From Solimonas fluminis (GTDB lineage Bacteria; Pseudomonadota; Gammaproteobacteria; Nevskiales; Nevskiaceae): a DNA stretch of 64,000 bases. Position numbers and translations under genes: made by a program. The stretch lies in the NCBI RefSeq assembly GCF_002930645.1, contig NZ_PSNW01000002.1, positions 186,001 to 250,000 on the forward strand. The letters run 5' to 3'. The notes below the pieces were generated by a model, which saw nothing but the letters and a program-made list of their open reading frames with translations, was not told the DNA's origin and ran no database searches. This document shows, in pieces, positions 33,142-41,962 of this stretch (the stretch's first letter is position 1; each line of letters opens with the position of its first letter).

Positions 33142-34442
33142 GACTGCCCCTTCTCCAGCGTCACCTGCATCAGGTCGATGCGCTCCACGCGGAAGCCGCA
33201 TTCGCAATAGGCCAGATAGTAGCGCCACATGCGCAGGAAGCGCTCGTCGAACTGCGACACCACCTGGTCGCGCACGGCCAGCACGTTGCGGTGCCAGTAC
33301 GCCAGGGTATCGGCGTAGTCGCGGCCGAAGTAGCGCGGGTCCCGCGCCTGGAGGCCGGCCTTCCGCGCCAGGTCCATGAAGCGCTGCGGCGGGCACAGCA
33401 TGCCGCCGGGGAAGATGTACTTCTGGATGAAGTCGCGCTTGGTCAGGTAGTGCGCGAAGATCGACTCGTCGATGGTGATGCCCTGGATCGCGGCACGGCC
33501 GCCGGGCTTCAGCGCCCTTTCGATGGCGGCGAAGTAGGCCGGCCAGTACTCGGCGCCCACCGCCTCGTACATCTCGATGGACACCACGCGGTCGTACTGT
33601 CCTTCGATGTCGCGGTAGTCGCGCAGCTCGAAGCGCACGCGGTCGGCGACCCCGGCCTGCTCGGCGCGCCGACGCGCCTCCTTGAGCTGCTCCTCGGACA
33701 GGGTGATGCTGGTGACGCGGCAGCCGGAATGCTGGGCGGCGTAGATCGCGAAGCCGCCCCAGCCGGAGCCGATCTCCAGCAGGTGGTGCCCGGCCTGAAG
33801 GTCCAGGCGCTCATGCATCAGCCGGAACTTGTTGAGCTGCGCGTCGCGCAGGGTCTGGTTGGGCTCGGCGAACATCGCCGAGCTGTAGGCCATGGTCTCG
33901 TCCAGCCACAGCTCGTAGAACCCGTTGCCGAGGTCGTAGTGGTACTGGATGTTCTCGCGCGAGCCGGCACGGGTGTTGGCGCGGCGGCGGTGCTGCCACC
34001 AGCCGTAGACCTTGCCCAGCCAGTTCACCTCGAAGGGACCCTTGTAGTAGGGCTCGTTGAGATACATCACCGCCAGCAGCGGCGCCAGGTCCGGCGAGTC
34101 CCAGCAGCCGTCGAGATAGGCCTCGCCGAAGCCGACCTCGCCCCCGCGCAGCACATGCGCCATGAAGCCTTCGCTGCGGATGTTGAGCACGCCGCGCAGC
34201 TCCAGCCGCTCCTGGCCGCGGAACACCCGGCGCTCGCCGTTGGGCAGGTTCACCTCGAGCTGGCCGTAGTGCAGGCCGCGCAGCATGTAGAGCATCAGCT
34301 GCAGGCGCAGGCCCAGGCGCCGGGAGCCGGCGCGGGGCGCCAGCGCTGCCGGCAGGTCCGGCGAGAAGCCGTCGCGCCCCAGCACGCGCTGCAGCGGATC
34401 GTCGAGTCCTTCCTGCCGCTTGTCTTCGGGTCCCTGGCTCAT
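33138..34442 (-). CDS. cfa: Cyclopropane-fatty-acyl-phospholipid synthase family protein
   Basis: A SAM-dependent enzyme acting on unsaturated acyl chains of membrane phospholipids. It has 434 residues. The N-terminal domain (about 1-135) includes GEAYLDGCWDSPDL. The catalytic part begins with NIQYHYDLGNGFYELWLD near residue 165, and the SAM-binding loop is LEIGSGWGGFAI near residue 222. VSIEMYEAVG carries the active-site glutamate region. Members in clusters with a FAD oxidoreductase and DUF1365 may make methylated or furan fatty acids rather than cyclopropanes, so the exact product is open. Confidence 0.92.
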   Translation of the reverse strand: MSQGPEDKRQEGLDDPLQRVLGRDGFSPDLPAALAPRAGSRRLGLRLQLMLYMLRGLHYGQLEVNLPNGERRVFRGQERLELRGVLNIRSEGFMAHVLRGGEVGFGEAYLDGCWDSPDLAPLLAVMYLNEPYYKGPFEVNWLGKVYGWWQHRRRANTRAGSRENIQYHYDLGNGFYELWLDETMAYSSAMFAEPNQTLRDAQLNKFRLMHERLDLQAGHHLLEIGSGWGGFAIYAAQHSGCRVTSITLSEEQLKEARRRAEQAGVADRVRFELRDYRDIEGQYDRVVSIEMYEAVGAEYWPAYFAAIERALKPGGRAAIQGITIDESIFAHYLTKRDFIQKYIFPGGMLCPPQRFMDLARKAGLQARDPRYFGRDYADTLAYWHRNVLAVRDQVVSQFDERFLRMWRYYLAYCECGFRVERIDLMQVTLEKGQS

Positions 34443-34476
34443 GGTGCTCGGCTCGTTCTGTTGTTGTTCGTGGGGT

Positions 34477-35241
34477 TCAGGACAGGTCCTGCGGCAGCTG
34501 CGCCGGCTTGGGCCGGTAGCCGGCGCCGCGCAGCCACAGCTTCAATGCTTCCCAGTGGATGCCGGCCATCACCTTGACCGCCATCCAGGGCATGCGCAGC
34601 ACCTGCTGCAGCAGGGCCGCGTCGGACAGTGCACGGCGCTCGGCGGCCAGCGTGGCATCCATCACCGGCGCGCCGTCGCGGCTCTCACGGATCGCCACGC
34701 GCAGGCGCTCGCCGGGCTCGCCCAGTTCGAAGCGATAGCGGCCCGCGCGATCCAGGAAGGGCGAGACGTGGAAGCACTTGTCCTTGTCATGCACCTGTCC
34801 ATACGGCATCGGCGCGCCGCCGGATGCGAGCAGGTAGCAGTGCTTCTCGCCGAAGGTATTGCGGACCTCGGCGATCACCGCGCGCAGGCTGCCGTCACGG
34901 TGCTCGCAGTACCAGAGGCTGATCGGGTTGAAGGCCCAGCCCAGCACCCGCGGCAGCGTCAGCAGGCGGATGCGGCCGCCCTCCAGCTCGATGCCGCGGC
35001 GGCGCAGCAGGTCTTCCGCCCAGGGCCGCAGGCCGCGGCCGTCGCCGTAGTCCCGCGTGCGCAGGCTCAGCAGGTTGAAGCGCTCGAAGGAGAAGAAGCG
35101 CAGGCGGCCCTGCAGTTCCCCCAGCCGGTCGATGTCCACCAGCAGGTAGAACACGCGGTAGACGAAACGGTACAGCGGCGCGACGCGGCGCCGGTGCATG
35201 ACCCGCGCGGGATACAGCCAGCCGGCCTGATCCGCTTCCAT
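34477..35241 (-). CDS. DUF1365 protein
   Basis: A 254-residue protein with the conserved opening YPARVMHRRRVAPLYRFVYR, LLTLPRVLGWAFNPISLWYC in the middle, and DKDKCFHVSPFLDRAGRYRF further on. These are DUF1365 hallmarks. The family nearly always sits between a FAD-dependent amine-oxidase-like protein and a cyclopropane synthase homologue, as here, which links it to fatty-acid modification. No catalytic activity is established. It lies 3 nt after the oxidoreductase stop and 34 nt before cfa. Confidence 0.9.
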   Translation of the reverse strand: MEADQAGWLYPARVMHRRRVAPLYRFVYRVFYLLVDIDRLGELQGRLRFFSFERFNLLSLRTRDYGDGRGLRPWAEDLLRRRGIELEGGRIRLLTLPRVLGWAFNPISLWYCEHRDGSLRAVIAEVRNTFGEKHCYLLASGGAPMPYGQVHDKDKCFHVSPFLDRAGRYRFELGEPGERLRVAIRESRDGAPVMDATLAAERRALSDAALLQQVLRMPWMAVKVMAGIHWEALKLWLRGAGYRPKPAQLPQDLS

Positions 35242-35244
35242 TCC

Positions 35245-36588
35245 CTACCCCGCGACCCCCGCCGCCGCTGCCGGCAGCCCCGGTACCGAGGATGCCGCCG
35301 GTGCCCGGGGTTCATCAAGGCTTGCCCAGGCCGGCAGGCAGTCGCGGTCCACGCCCGCCACCGCGCGCAGGCCGGAACGCAGGCCGTCCTCGTGGAAGCC
35401 GTAGCCGGTCCAGGCGCCCGCGAACCACAGGCCGCCGCGTCCCTGGATCTCCGGCAGGCGCCGGTGGGTCGTCACGCTCGCAGCGCCGTAGTGGGGATGG
35501 TGGTACACGGTTTGGTAGAGCACGCGCTCGGCCGGGACCTCGCGGGTCGGATTGAGCGTGACGACGTAGTTCACCGGGCCCGGGATGCCCTGCAGCAGGT
35601 TCATCCAGTAGCTGCCGGAGATCGGCCGGTCGTGCACCTCGTCGCGATCGTTGAGGTAGTTCCAGGACGCCCAGGCGGCCCGGCGGCGCGGCAGGAAGGA
35701 CTCGTCGGTATGCAGCACGCAGCGGCTCTCGTTGTAGGGAATGCCGGCCAGGATCGCGCGCTCGTCCTCGGCCGCGTCGGCCAGCAGCGCCAGGGCCTGG
35801 TCGGAATGCGTGGCGCAGACCACCCGGTCGTAGGTCTCGGTGCCGGCGGCGGTGTTCACCTCCACGCCGGCCGCACCGCGGCGCAGCCGCGTCACCGGGG
35901 CGTTCTGCCGCAACCGGCCGGGGAAGACCGCCAGCAGCTTCTTCAGGTATTGGTGCGAACCGCCCACCACGGTATGCCAGACCGGCTGGCCGGTGGCGGT
36001 GAACAGCGAGTGCGAGTCGAAGAAGCGCATGAAATCCGCGGCCGGGTATTCCATGGCCTTCTTCGGCGAGCAGCTCCAGATCAGGCCCGCCATCGGCAGC
36101 AGGTAGCGGCTGGCCAGCTCCGGCGAGTATCCGGCCTCGCGCAGGTAGTCGCCCAGCGATCCCTCGGGCAGCGCACCGCTGCGCAGCAGGGCATTGGCCT
36201 GGCGGTTCAGCTTCAGGATGTCCAGCAGCATGCGCACATGCTTCCAGCGGAACAGGTTGGAAGGCTGGGCGAAGACCGTCCACAGCCGGTCGCTGCCGGT
36301 CCACTCGTAGGCCCCGCCGCCCAGCGATACGCCGAAGGACATGCTCGTCGGCCGGGTCTTCACGCCCAGTTCGCCGAACAGCGCCGTCAGGTTCGGGTAG
36401 TTGATGCCGTTGTAGACGATCCAGCCGGTGTCGACCGGCTGCGGGCCCTCCGGCGTAGGCACCAGGATGGTGTTGGTATGGCCGCCGCAGCGGCCGTCCT
36501 GCTCGTACAGGGTGACGTCATGGCGGCGGGCCAGGAACGAGGCGGCGCTCAGCCCGGAAATGCCGGACCCTACGACTGCGATCTTCAT
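35245..36588 (-). CDS. FAD-dependent oxidoreductase (amine oxidase-like)
   Basis: A 447-residue flavoprotein. MKIAVVGSGISGLSAASFLA is the dinucleotide-binding fold, EQDGRCGGHTNT the second FAD motif, and FAGAWTGYGFHEDGLRSGLR near residue 405 the C-terminal FAD-contact motif. VDTGWIVYNGINYPNLTALF is typical of the desaturase-like group found with Cfa and DUF1365. The ATG at 36588 is chosen; an in-frame TTG at 36600 is possible. It is the first gene of the five-gene operon. Related clusters in Rhodobacter make unusual fatty acids under singlet-oxygen control; the same role here is an inference. Confidence 0.9.
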   Translation of the reverse strand: MKIAVVGSGISGLSAASFLARRHDVTLYEQDGRCGGHTNTILVPTPEGPQPVDTGWIVYNGINYPNLTALFGELGVKTRPTSMSFGVSLGGGAYEWTGSDRLWTVFAQPSNLFRWKHVRMLLDILKLNRQANALLRSGALPEGSLGDYLREAGYSPELASRYLLPMAGLIWSCSPKKAMEYPAADFMRFFDSHSLFTATGQPVWHTVVGGSHQYLKKLLAVFPGRLRQNAPVTRLRRGAAGVEVNTAAGTETYDRVVCATHSDQALALLADAAEDERAILAGIPYNESRCVLHTDESFLPRRRAAWASWNYLNDRDEVHDRPISGSYWMNLLQGIPGPVNYVVTLNPTREVPAERVLYQTVYHHPHYGAASVTTHRRLPEIQGRGGLWFAGAWTGYGFHEDGLRSGLRAVAGVDRDCLPAWASLDEPRAPAASSVPGLPAAAAGVAG

Positions 36589-36662
36589 GGAAGGGGTCAA
36601 GATAGGTCTTGTGGTTCTCGTACATTGTCCCTACGCAGAAAACCGCTACCGGGATGCAGTGC

Positions 36663-37286
36663 TCACCGCGGCCGGCCCAAAAGCGGCTTCAGGGTCGGCC
36701 AGACCGCCTCCAGCAGCTTGGGCTGGGCGGCTGCCGAGGGATGGATGCCGTCGTCCTGGAAGTTGGCCGGGTCCAGCGCGATCGGCATCAGGAAGAAGGG
36801 CACCACCGGGGTCTTGGTGGCCTGCCCCAGCTCGGTGAAGCTGCGGGTGAAGCTCTCGCCGTAGGCCGGGCCGTAGTTGGCCGGGATGCGCATCTCGAAC
36901 AGCACCGGCCTGGCACCCGCGTCACGGGACAGTTGCAGCATCCTTTCCAGGTTGCCGCGCATGGCCTTCACCGGCAGGGCGCGCAGGCCGTCGTTGGCGC
37001 CCAGTTCCAGCAGAACGATTGCCGGCCGGTGCTGTCCCAGTGCTGCCGGCAGGCGGGCGAGGCCGCCGGCGCTGGTTTCGCCGCTGATGCTGGCGTTGAC
37101 CACCACGTGGGGATAGCCTTCCTGCCGCAGCCGCTGCTGCAACAGCGCCACCCAACCCTGGGAGGCCTGGATGCCGTAGGCCGCGCTGAGACTGTCCCCG
37201 AACGCCAGGATCTTCGGAGCCTGCACAGGGGCCTGGGCCGCCGCCGCGCCGCCCCACAGACACAGAAACAGAAAGACACACCGCAT
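36663..37286 (-). CDS. tesA: Arylesterase/thioesterase I (SGNH hydrolase)
   Basis: A periplasmic SGNH-family esterase. It has 207 residues from the ATG at 37286, with a signal peptide ending near AAAQA (about residue 18). Block I is LAFGDSLSAAYGI with the nucleophilic serine, block II holds the glycine in NASISGETSAGG, block III is ELGANDGLR, and block V is DDGIHPSAAAQ with aspartate and histidine. An upstream ATG at 37298 has a better-spaced GGAG and would add four residues. The start codon interlocks with that of the divergent ATPase gene (CATG). Confidence 0.94.
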   Translation of the reverse strand: MRCVFLFLCLWGGAAAAQAPVQAPKILAFGDSLSAAYGIQASQGWVALLQQRLRQEGYPHVVVNASISGETSAGGLARLPAALGQHRPAIVLLELGANDGLRALPVKAMRGNLERMLQLSRDAGARPVLFEMRIPANYGPAYGESFTRSFTELGQATKTPVVPFFLMPIALDPANFQDDGIHPSAAAQPKLLEAVWPTLKPLLGRPR

Positions 37287-37950
37287 GAAAGCCGTCATCG
37301 CCCGGGATCTCCGCAAGACAGTCGTCAGCGGCGCCGCGCCGCTCACCATTCTGACCGGCATCAGCTTCGAAGTTTCCGCCGGCGAGTCGGTGGCCATCGT
37401 CGGCCAGTCCGGTTCCGGCAAGACCACGCTGCTGTCGCTGCTCGCCGGCCTGGACCTGCCGACCGAGGGCGACATCCTACTCGACGGCCAGTCGCTGGCG
37501 GGACTGGACGAGGATGCCCGCGCCGGCCTGCGCGCCGGCCGCGTCGGCTTCGTATTCCAATCCTTCCAGCTGCTGGCCGGATTCACCGCGCTGGAGAACG
37601 TCATGCTGCCGGCCGAGCTGGCGGGGCTGCGCGACGCCGCCGGGCGCGCCCGCCGCGCGCTGGACGAGGTGGGCCTGGCGGCACGCCTGGACCACTACCC
37701 GCACCAGCTTTCCGGCGGCGAGCAACAGCGCGTGGCGCTGGCCCGCGCCTTCGCCGGGCAGCCCCGAATCCTGTTCGCGGATGAACCCACCGGCAACCTG
37801 GATACCGCCACCGGCCAGAAGATCATCGAGCTGATGTTCGGACTCAACCGCGCGCACGGCACCACCCTGATCCTGGTGACGCACGATCCGGCGCTGGCGG
37901 CGCGCTGCGACCGGCGCCTGACGCTGCGCGAGGGCCGCCTGAATGACTGA
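37285..37950 (+). CDS. ybbA: ABC transporter ATP-binding protein, YbbA type
   Basis: A 221-residue ATPase of the LolD/MacB class. Walker A is GQSGSGKTTLLSLLAG (about 40-55), the Q-loop is FVFQSFQLLAGFTALENV, the signature is LSGGEQQRVALARAF, Walker B is ILFADEPTGNLD and the switch histidine is LVTHDP. In many genomes ybbA lies divergent from tesA and directly upstream of the ybbP permease gene. Here the permease is 1.2 kb away, beyond an opposite-strand OpgC-like gene. The substrate of YbbAP is not firmly known; lipids or thioesterase products have been proposed. Confidence 0.93.
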   Translation: MKAVIARDLRKTVVSGAAPLTILTGISFEVSAGESVAIVGQSGSGKTTLLSLLAGLDLPTEGDILLDGQSLAGLDEDARAGLRAGRVGFVFQSFQLLAGFTALENVMLPAELAGLRDAAGRARRALDEVGLAARLDHYPHQLSGGEQQRVALARAFAGQPRILFADEPTGNLDTATGQKIIELMFGLNRAHGTTLILVTHDPALAARCDRRLTLREGRLND

Positions 37951-37963
37951 CGGCGGCCGAGGC

Positions 37964-39082
37964 TCAGAACCGGCGGCGCTGCTGGTGCAGCGCCACCCAC
38001 AGCATCACGCCGAAGGTGGTGGCCAGCACCAGGCCCTCGGTCAGTCCGTCGAGCGGATGCTCGTCGGCGTCCACCAGGCCGAAGGCCAGCAGCGCCAGGA
38101 ACAGGTGCGCCGCGAACACGCGCAGCGAGGCCCGGCCCAGCAGCCCGAGCACGGCACCCCCGGTACGACGCAGCAGCCGCGACAGGGCCGGCAGCGCCAG
38201 CCCGGTGCTGATCGCCAGCACGGCGAAGTTGGCCAGGCGCATCGGGCCCAGCAATACCTTGTCGAACAGCACCGGGTGCTGCAGCCGCAGCAGGTCCATC
38301 GGCAGCAGCGGGTCCAGCAGGCGGTGATACCAGGCCAGGTACACCAGCGCGGTGCCCGCCGCCGCCAGGCGCAGGCCGCGCCGCGGCAATTGCGCGGCCA
38401 GCCGCCCGCTCACGGCCAGATGTCCGGTCCACAGGCCGAAGACCCACAGCAGCTGCCAGGCAAGATCGTCGAAGAAGCCCAGCGCCGGCAACGGCAGCGA
38501 GGGCACGCTGTCGCCGGTGAGATGGTTGAAGCCGTCCAGCAGCAGGGCGCGCCCGCCGCATTGCGCGAATACCCAGACCAGGCTGCTGAACAGCAGCACC
38601 CGGCCCCAGCCGTGACGGCGCGCCTGCATCAGCCAGAACGGCGTCAGCAGCAACTGCACGATGTAGGTCGGCAGGATATCGAGCAGGGGCGGCTGGTACA
38701 GCAGCAGCGGCGCCGCCCACAGCGCCGCGGCCGGCTGGTCGAAGTAGAAGCTCAGCAGGTTGCGCAGCATCGGCCGGCCGCCGTACCAGCCGATCGCCGC
38801 ACCGACCGTGAACAGGAACAGCAGCAACAGCAGATGCCAGCGATACAGCTCGAAGGCGCGCGCGCGCAGCCGCGATCGCATCCAGTCCTCGCCGCGCCAG
38901 TCGATGGCGCGCCAGTACACCATGCCGGCCACCAGGCCCGACAGGAACACGAAGCCCTCCGCCGCCGAGACGAAGCCGAACACCTGGCTGCTGTACGCGG
39001 ACAGCCGCGTCGGCAGGTGGGTCAGCGTCATCAGGATCAGCAGCATCCCGCGCAGGGTGTCGAGTTCGGAGCGTCGTTGCAT
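37964..39082 (-). CDS. OpgC-like acyltransferase family membrane protein
   Basis: A 372-residue integral membrane protein with about ten helices. The opening RSELDTLRGMLLILMTLTHL resembles the DxxRG start of OpgC, whose members decorate osmoregulated periplasmic glucans with succinyl groups. EGFVFLSGLVAGMVYWR and FELYRWHLLLLLFLF are also typical. No opgGH genes are present nearby, so the acceptor is unknown. It lies between two plus-strand genes that normally form a pair, with 13 nt to ybbA and 110 nt to ybbP, which looks like a later insertion. Confidence 0.85.
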   Translation of the reverse strand: MQRRSELDTLRGMLLILMTLTHLPTRLSAYSSQVFGFVSAAEGFVFLSGLVAGMVYWRAIDWRGEDWMRSRLRARAFELYRWHLLLLLFLFTVGAAIGWYGGRPMLRNLLSFYFDQPAAALWAAPLLLYQPPLLDILPTYIVQLLLTPFWLMQARRHGWGRVLLFSSLVWVFAQCGGRALLLDGFNHLTGDSVPSLPLPALGFFDDLAWQLLWVFGLWTGHLAVSGRLAAQLPRRGLRLAAAGTALVYLAWYHRLLDPLLPMDLLRLQHPVLFDKVLLGPMRLANFAVLAISTGLALPALSRLLRRTGGAVLGLLGRASLRVFAAHLFLALLAFGLVDADEHPLDGLTEGLVLATTFGVMLWVALHQQRRRF

Positions 39083-39192
39083 CGGCAGGCAGGGGGCGGG
39101 ACGGCGGACCGGCGCGGCCCCGCCGGGACTCGTCAGGCCCCGAGTATGGCCGCTGCGCGCCGTGCAACCAAGCTTCGCGCCGGAGCCCGCGC

Positions 39193-41667
39193 ATGAGCCC
39201 GGCCCTGGGTTTCGCGCTGCGGCGCCTGCGCCGCGGCTGGAAGAGCGGCGAGCTGCTGATCCTGACGCTGGCGCTGGCGGTGGCGGTGGCCGCGCTGTCG
39301 GCGGTGGGCCTGTTCACCGACCGGGTACGCAGCGCCATCGACAGCCAGACCGGCGACACCCTGGGCGCCGACCTGCTGTTCAGCTCGCGCAATCCGCTGC
39401 CCGACACGCTGCTGCAGCGGGTCGCCGGCAGCGGCGCGCGGACCAGTTCCTTCGTGCAGTTTCCCAGCGTGGTGCTGAACGGCGAAGCCACCGCCCTGGC
39501 GTCGATCAAGGCGGTCGCGGCCGGCTATCCGCTGCGCGGGCAGCTGCGCCTGTCGGAACTGCCCTTCGGCCCGGCAAGGCCGGTGGAAGGCATCCCGGCG
39601 CCGGGCGAAGCCTGGGCCGACGCGCGCCTGTGGCAGGAACTGGGTCTGCAACCTGGCGCCAGCGTGCAGGCCGGCAGCTCGCACTTCCGCATCGTGGCGG
39701 TGCTGGAAAGCGAGCCCGACCGCGGCAACGGCTTCTCCGACCTGGCGCCGCGGCTGATGATCAATCACGCCGATCTCGCCGCCACCGGCCTCACCGGGCC
39801 CGGCGCGCGCGCGCAATACACGCTGATGGCGGCAGGCGAAGCCCGGGCGCTGGAGCCGCTGCGCACGATGACGCTGCCGGCTGGCGTCCGGCGCATCGCA
39901 CCGCAGGACGCGCGGCCGGAAATCCGCAATGCCCTGGGCCGCGCGGGCCAGTTCCTCGACATCGCCGTGCTGGCGGCGACGCTGCTGGCCGCCGCCGCCG
40001 TGGCGCTGTGCGCACACCAGCACGGCGCCAAGCTGCGCGACGAGGTGGCGCTGCTCAAGTGCCTGGGCGCGGGCCGCGCCTTCCTTGGCCGCGCCCTGCT
40101 GCTCAACCTGCTGCTGCTCGGCGCCGCCGGAGGACTCGCCGGCGCCCTGCTGGGCCTGGCCGCGCAGGAGGTGGTGGCCCGCCTGCTCGCCGAGCTGCTG
40201 CAGATCGCCCTGCCGCCGCCCTCGCTGCAGCCGCTGCTGCTGGCCTGGGGCCTGGGCCTGCTGATGCTGCTGGGCTTCGCCGCGCCGCCGGTGCTGCAGG
40301 CGCGGGCGGTGCCGCCTCTGCGCGTGTTCCAGCGCAACGCCGGCGGCTCGCTGCTGACCGGCGCGATCTGGCTCGCCGCCGGGGCCACCGTCGTGGCGCT
40401 GCTGTGGCTGCAGACCGGCGATCCCAAGCTGGCGGCCGCGGTGCTGGTCGGCGCCGCCATCGCGCTGGGCCTGCTGGCGCTGCTGGCCTGGCTGCTGGTG
40501 CTGGCGCTGTCGCCGCTCAAGCGCGCCGTCGGCAGTTCCTGGCGCTTCGGCCTGGGCAACATCGCGCGCCGCCGCGGCGCCACCGTAGCGCAGGTGGTGG
40601 CGCTGGGCCTGGCGCTGCTGGCCCTGCTGCTGGTGTCGGTGGTGCGCCAGGACCTGCTGGCCAGCTGGCAGGGCAAGCTGCCGCCGGACACGCCGAACCA
40701 GTTCCTGATCAACATCCAGCCGGCGCAGCGCGACGCGCTGCAACAGTTCTTCGCCGAGCGCGGCTATGCCGACATCCAGCTCTGGCCGATGGCGCGCGCG
40801 CGTCTCACCGGGCTCAACGGCAAGCCGGTGACGGCCGACTCCTTCAGCGACCCGGAGACGCAGCGCTGGATCAACCGCGACTTCAACCTGTCCTGGTCGA
40901 CCACGCTGAACGACGACAATCAGCTGCTCGAAGGCGACTGGTGGGGCGAGGCCGGGCGCGGCAAGCCCTGGATCTCGGCCGAGGACTACGCCATCGAGCG
41001 GCTGGGCCTGAAGCTCGGCGACCGCATGACGCTGGACTTCGCCGGCACGCCGGTCGAGCTGACCGTGCGCAACTTCCGCAAGGTGGACTGGGGCAGCTTC
41101 CGGCCCAATTTCTTCCTGCTGGTGCCGCCCGGCGTGATCAGCGACGTCAACGGCCAGTACATCGGCAGCTTCCACCTGCCGGCGGAGCGCCGCGCGCTGC
41201 TGCGCGAACTGGTGGCGCAGTTCCCCAACGTCACCGTGCTCGACATCGACGCGGCGATGAAGCAGGTGCGCGGCATCGTCGACCGCGTGGTGCGCGCGGT
41301 GGAGTTCATCTTCCTGTTCACGCTGCTGGCCGGCCTCACGGTGCTGCTCGCCGCCATCGAGGGCACGCGCGCCGAGCGCGTGCGCGAAACCGCGCTGCTG
41401 CGCACGCTGGGTGCACGCAGCGGCACCATCGCCAAGGGACTGCTGTCGGAATACGCGCTGCTGGGCCTGCTGGCCGGCCTGGTCGCGGCCATCGTCGCGC
41501 AGGGCGTCGCCTGGGCGCTGGCGGCGCGCGTCTTCGAGATTCCCTACGGCCTGCGCCCGGCGCTCTGGGGCATCGGCGCCGGCGCCGGCATGCTGCTGGT
41601 GGCCGGCATGGGCTGGCTGTCGCTGCGCGGCGTGCTGCGTACCCCGCCGCGGCAGGTGCTGGGCTGA
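39193..41667 (+). CDS. ybbP: ABC transporter permease, YbbP type (FtsX/MacB-like)
   Basis: An 824-residue permease with the tandem FtsX/MacB-like architecture: an N-terminal helix (about 18-40), a large periplasmic domain, three helices near residues 250-380, more helices around 400-500, a second periplasmic domain (GKPVTADSFSDPETQRWINR and following), and a final helix triplet after FIFLFTLLAGLTVLLAAIEG. GTRAERVRETALLRTLGARSGT is the coupling-helix motif that contacts the ATPase. Its partner ATPase is presumably the YbbA-type gene at 37285, now separated by an OpgC-like gene on the other strand. Confidence 0.92.
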   Translation: MSPALGFALRRLRRGWKSGELLILTLALAVAVAALSAVGLFTDRVRSAIDSQTGDTLGADLLFSSRNPLPDTLLQRVAGSGARTSSFVQFPSVVLNGEATALASIKAVAAGYPLRGQLRLSELPFGPARPVEGIPAPGEAWADARLWQELGLQPGASVQAGSSHFRIVAVLESEPDRGNGFSDLAPRLMINHADLAATGLTGPGARAQYTLMAAGEARALEPLRTMTLPAGVRRIAPQDARPEIRNALGRAGQFLDIAVLAATLLAAAAVALCAHQHGAKLRDEVALLKCLGAGRAFLGRALLLNLLLLGAAGGLAGALLGLAAQEVVARLLAELLQIALPPPSLQPLLLAWGLGLLMLLGFAAPPVLQARAVPPLRVFQRNAGGSLLTGAIWLAAGATVVALLWLQTGDPKLAAAVLVGAAIALGLLALLAWLLVLALSPLKRAVGSSWRFGLGNIARRRGATVAQVVALGLALLALLLVSVVRQDLLASWQGKLPPDTPNQFLINIQPAQRDALQQFFAERGYADIQLWPMARARLTGLNGKPVTADSFSDPETQRWINRDFNLSWSTTLNDDNQLLEGDWWGEAGRGKPWISAEDYAIERLGLKLGDRMTLDFAGTPVELTVRNFRKVDWGSFRPNFFLLVPPGVISDVNGQYIGSFHLPAERRALLRELVAQFPNVTVLDIDAAMKQVRGIVDRVVRAVEFIFLFTLLAGLTVLLAAIEGTRAERVRETALLRTLGARSGTIAKGLLSEYALLGLLAGLVAAIVAQGVAWALAARVFEIPYGLRPALWGIGAGAGMLLVAGMGWLSLRGVLRTPPRQVLG

Positions 41668-41710
41668 TTCCCCCGCTGGCCGGAGCGAGCCGCCGCATCG
41701 GCGGCCGGCC

Positions 41711-41838
41711 CGCCCGAGGCCGCGGGAGGCCTCGATCCTGCGCCTGGTGGCCGGGGGCCAGCCGCCCGCTCCCAGCGGATCTCCGACGGGACGGTGAAGA
41801 ACCACCTTACCGGCATCCTGCGGAAGCTCGACGCCCGC
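41711..41838 (+). pseudogene. Fragment of a LuxR-type helix-turn-helix domain
   Basis: Two adjacent frames together encode most of a LuxR DNA-binding domain. Frame 2 gives PREASILRLVAGGQ (about 41720-41761). Frame 1 gives RISDGTVKNHLTGILRKLDA (41776-41835), the recognition-helix half. The join is about 13 nt shorter than an intact domain would need, so there was a deletion. No receiver domain or start codon is found upstream. It is a decayed response-regulator end left between ybbP and mdh. Confidence 0.7.
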
Positions 41839-41962
41839 TGGCTGCCGGCTCCGCCGTCCCTTCCCCGGCCGGTTTGGTCAAATTTGAGCCGGGACCGGCC
41901 GAAAACGGCTAAAATTGCCGCCCCTTTGCCCCGCCCGTCCTGAATCCAGGGAGTTTTTACCG

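Noticed and set aside
38760-41912. A 1050-codon plus-strand frame and an 890-codon minus-strand frame over ybbP
   Set aside because: Both are rich in Arg, Ala, Gly or Gln and overlap ybbP, whose permease motifs are clear. High GC content explains the long open frames.
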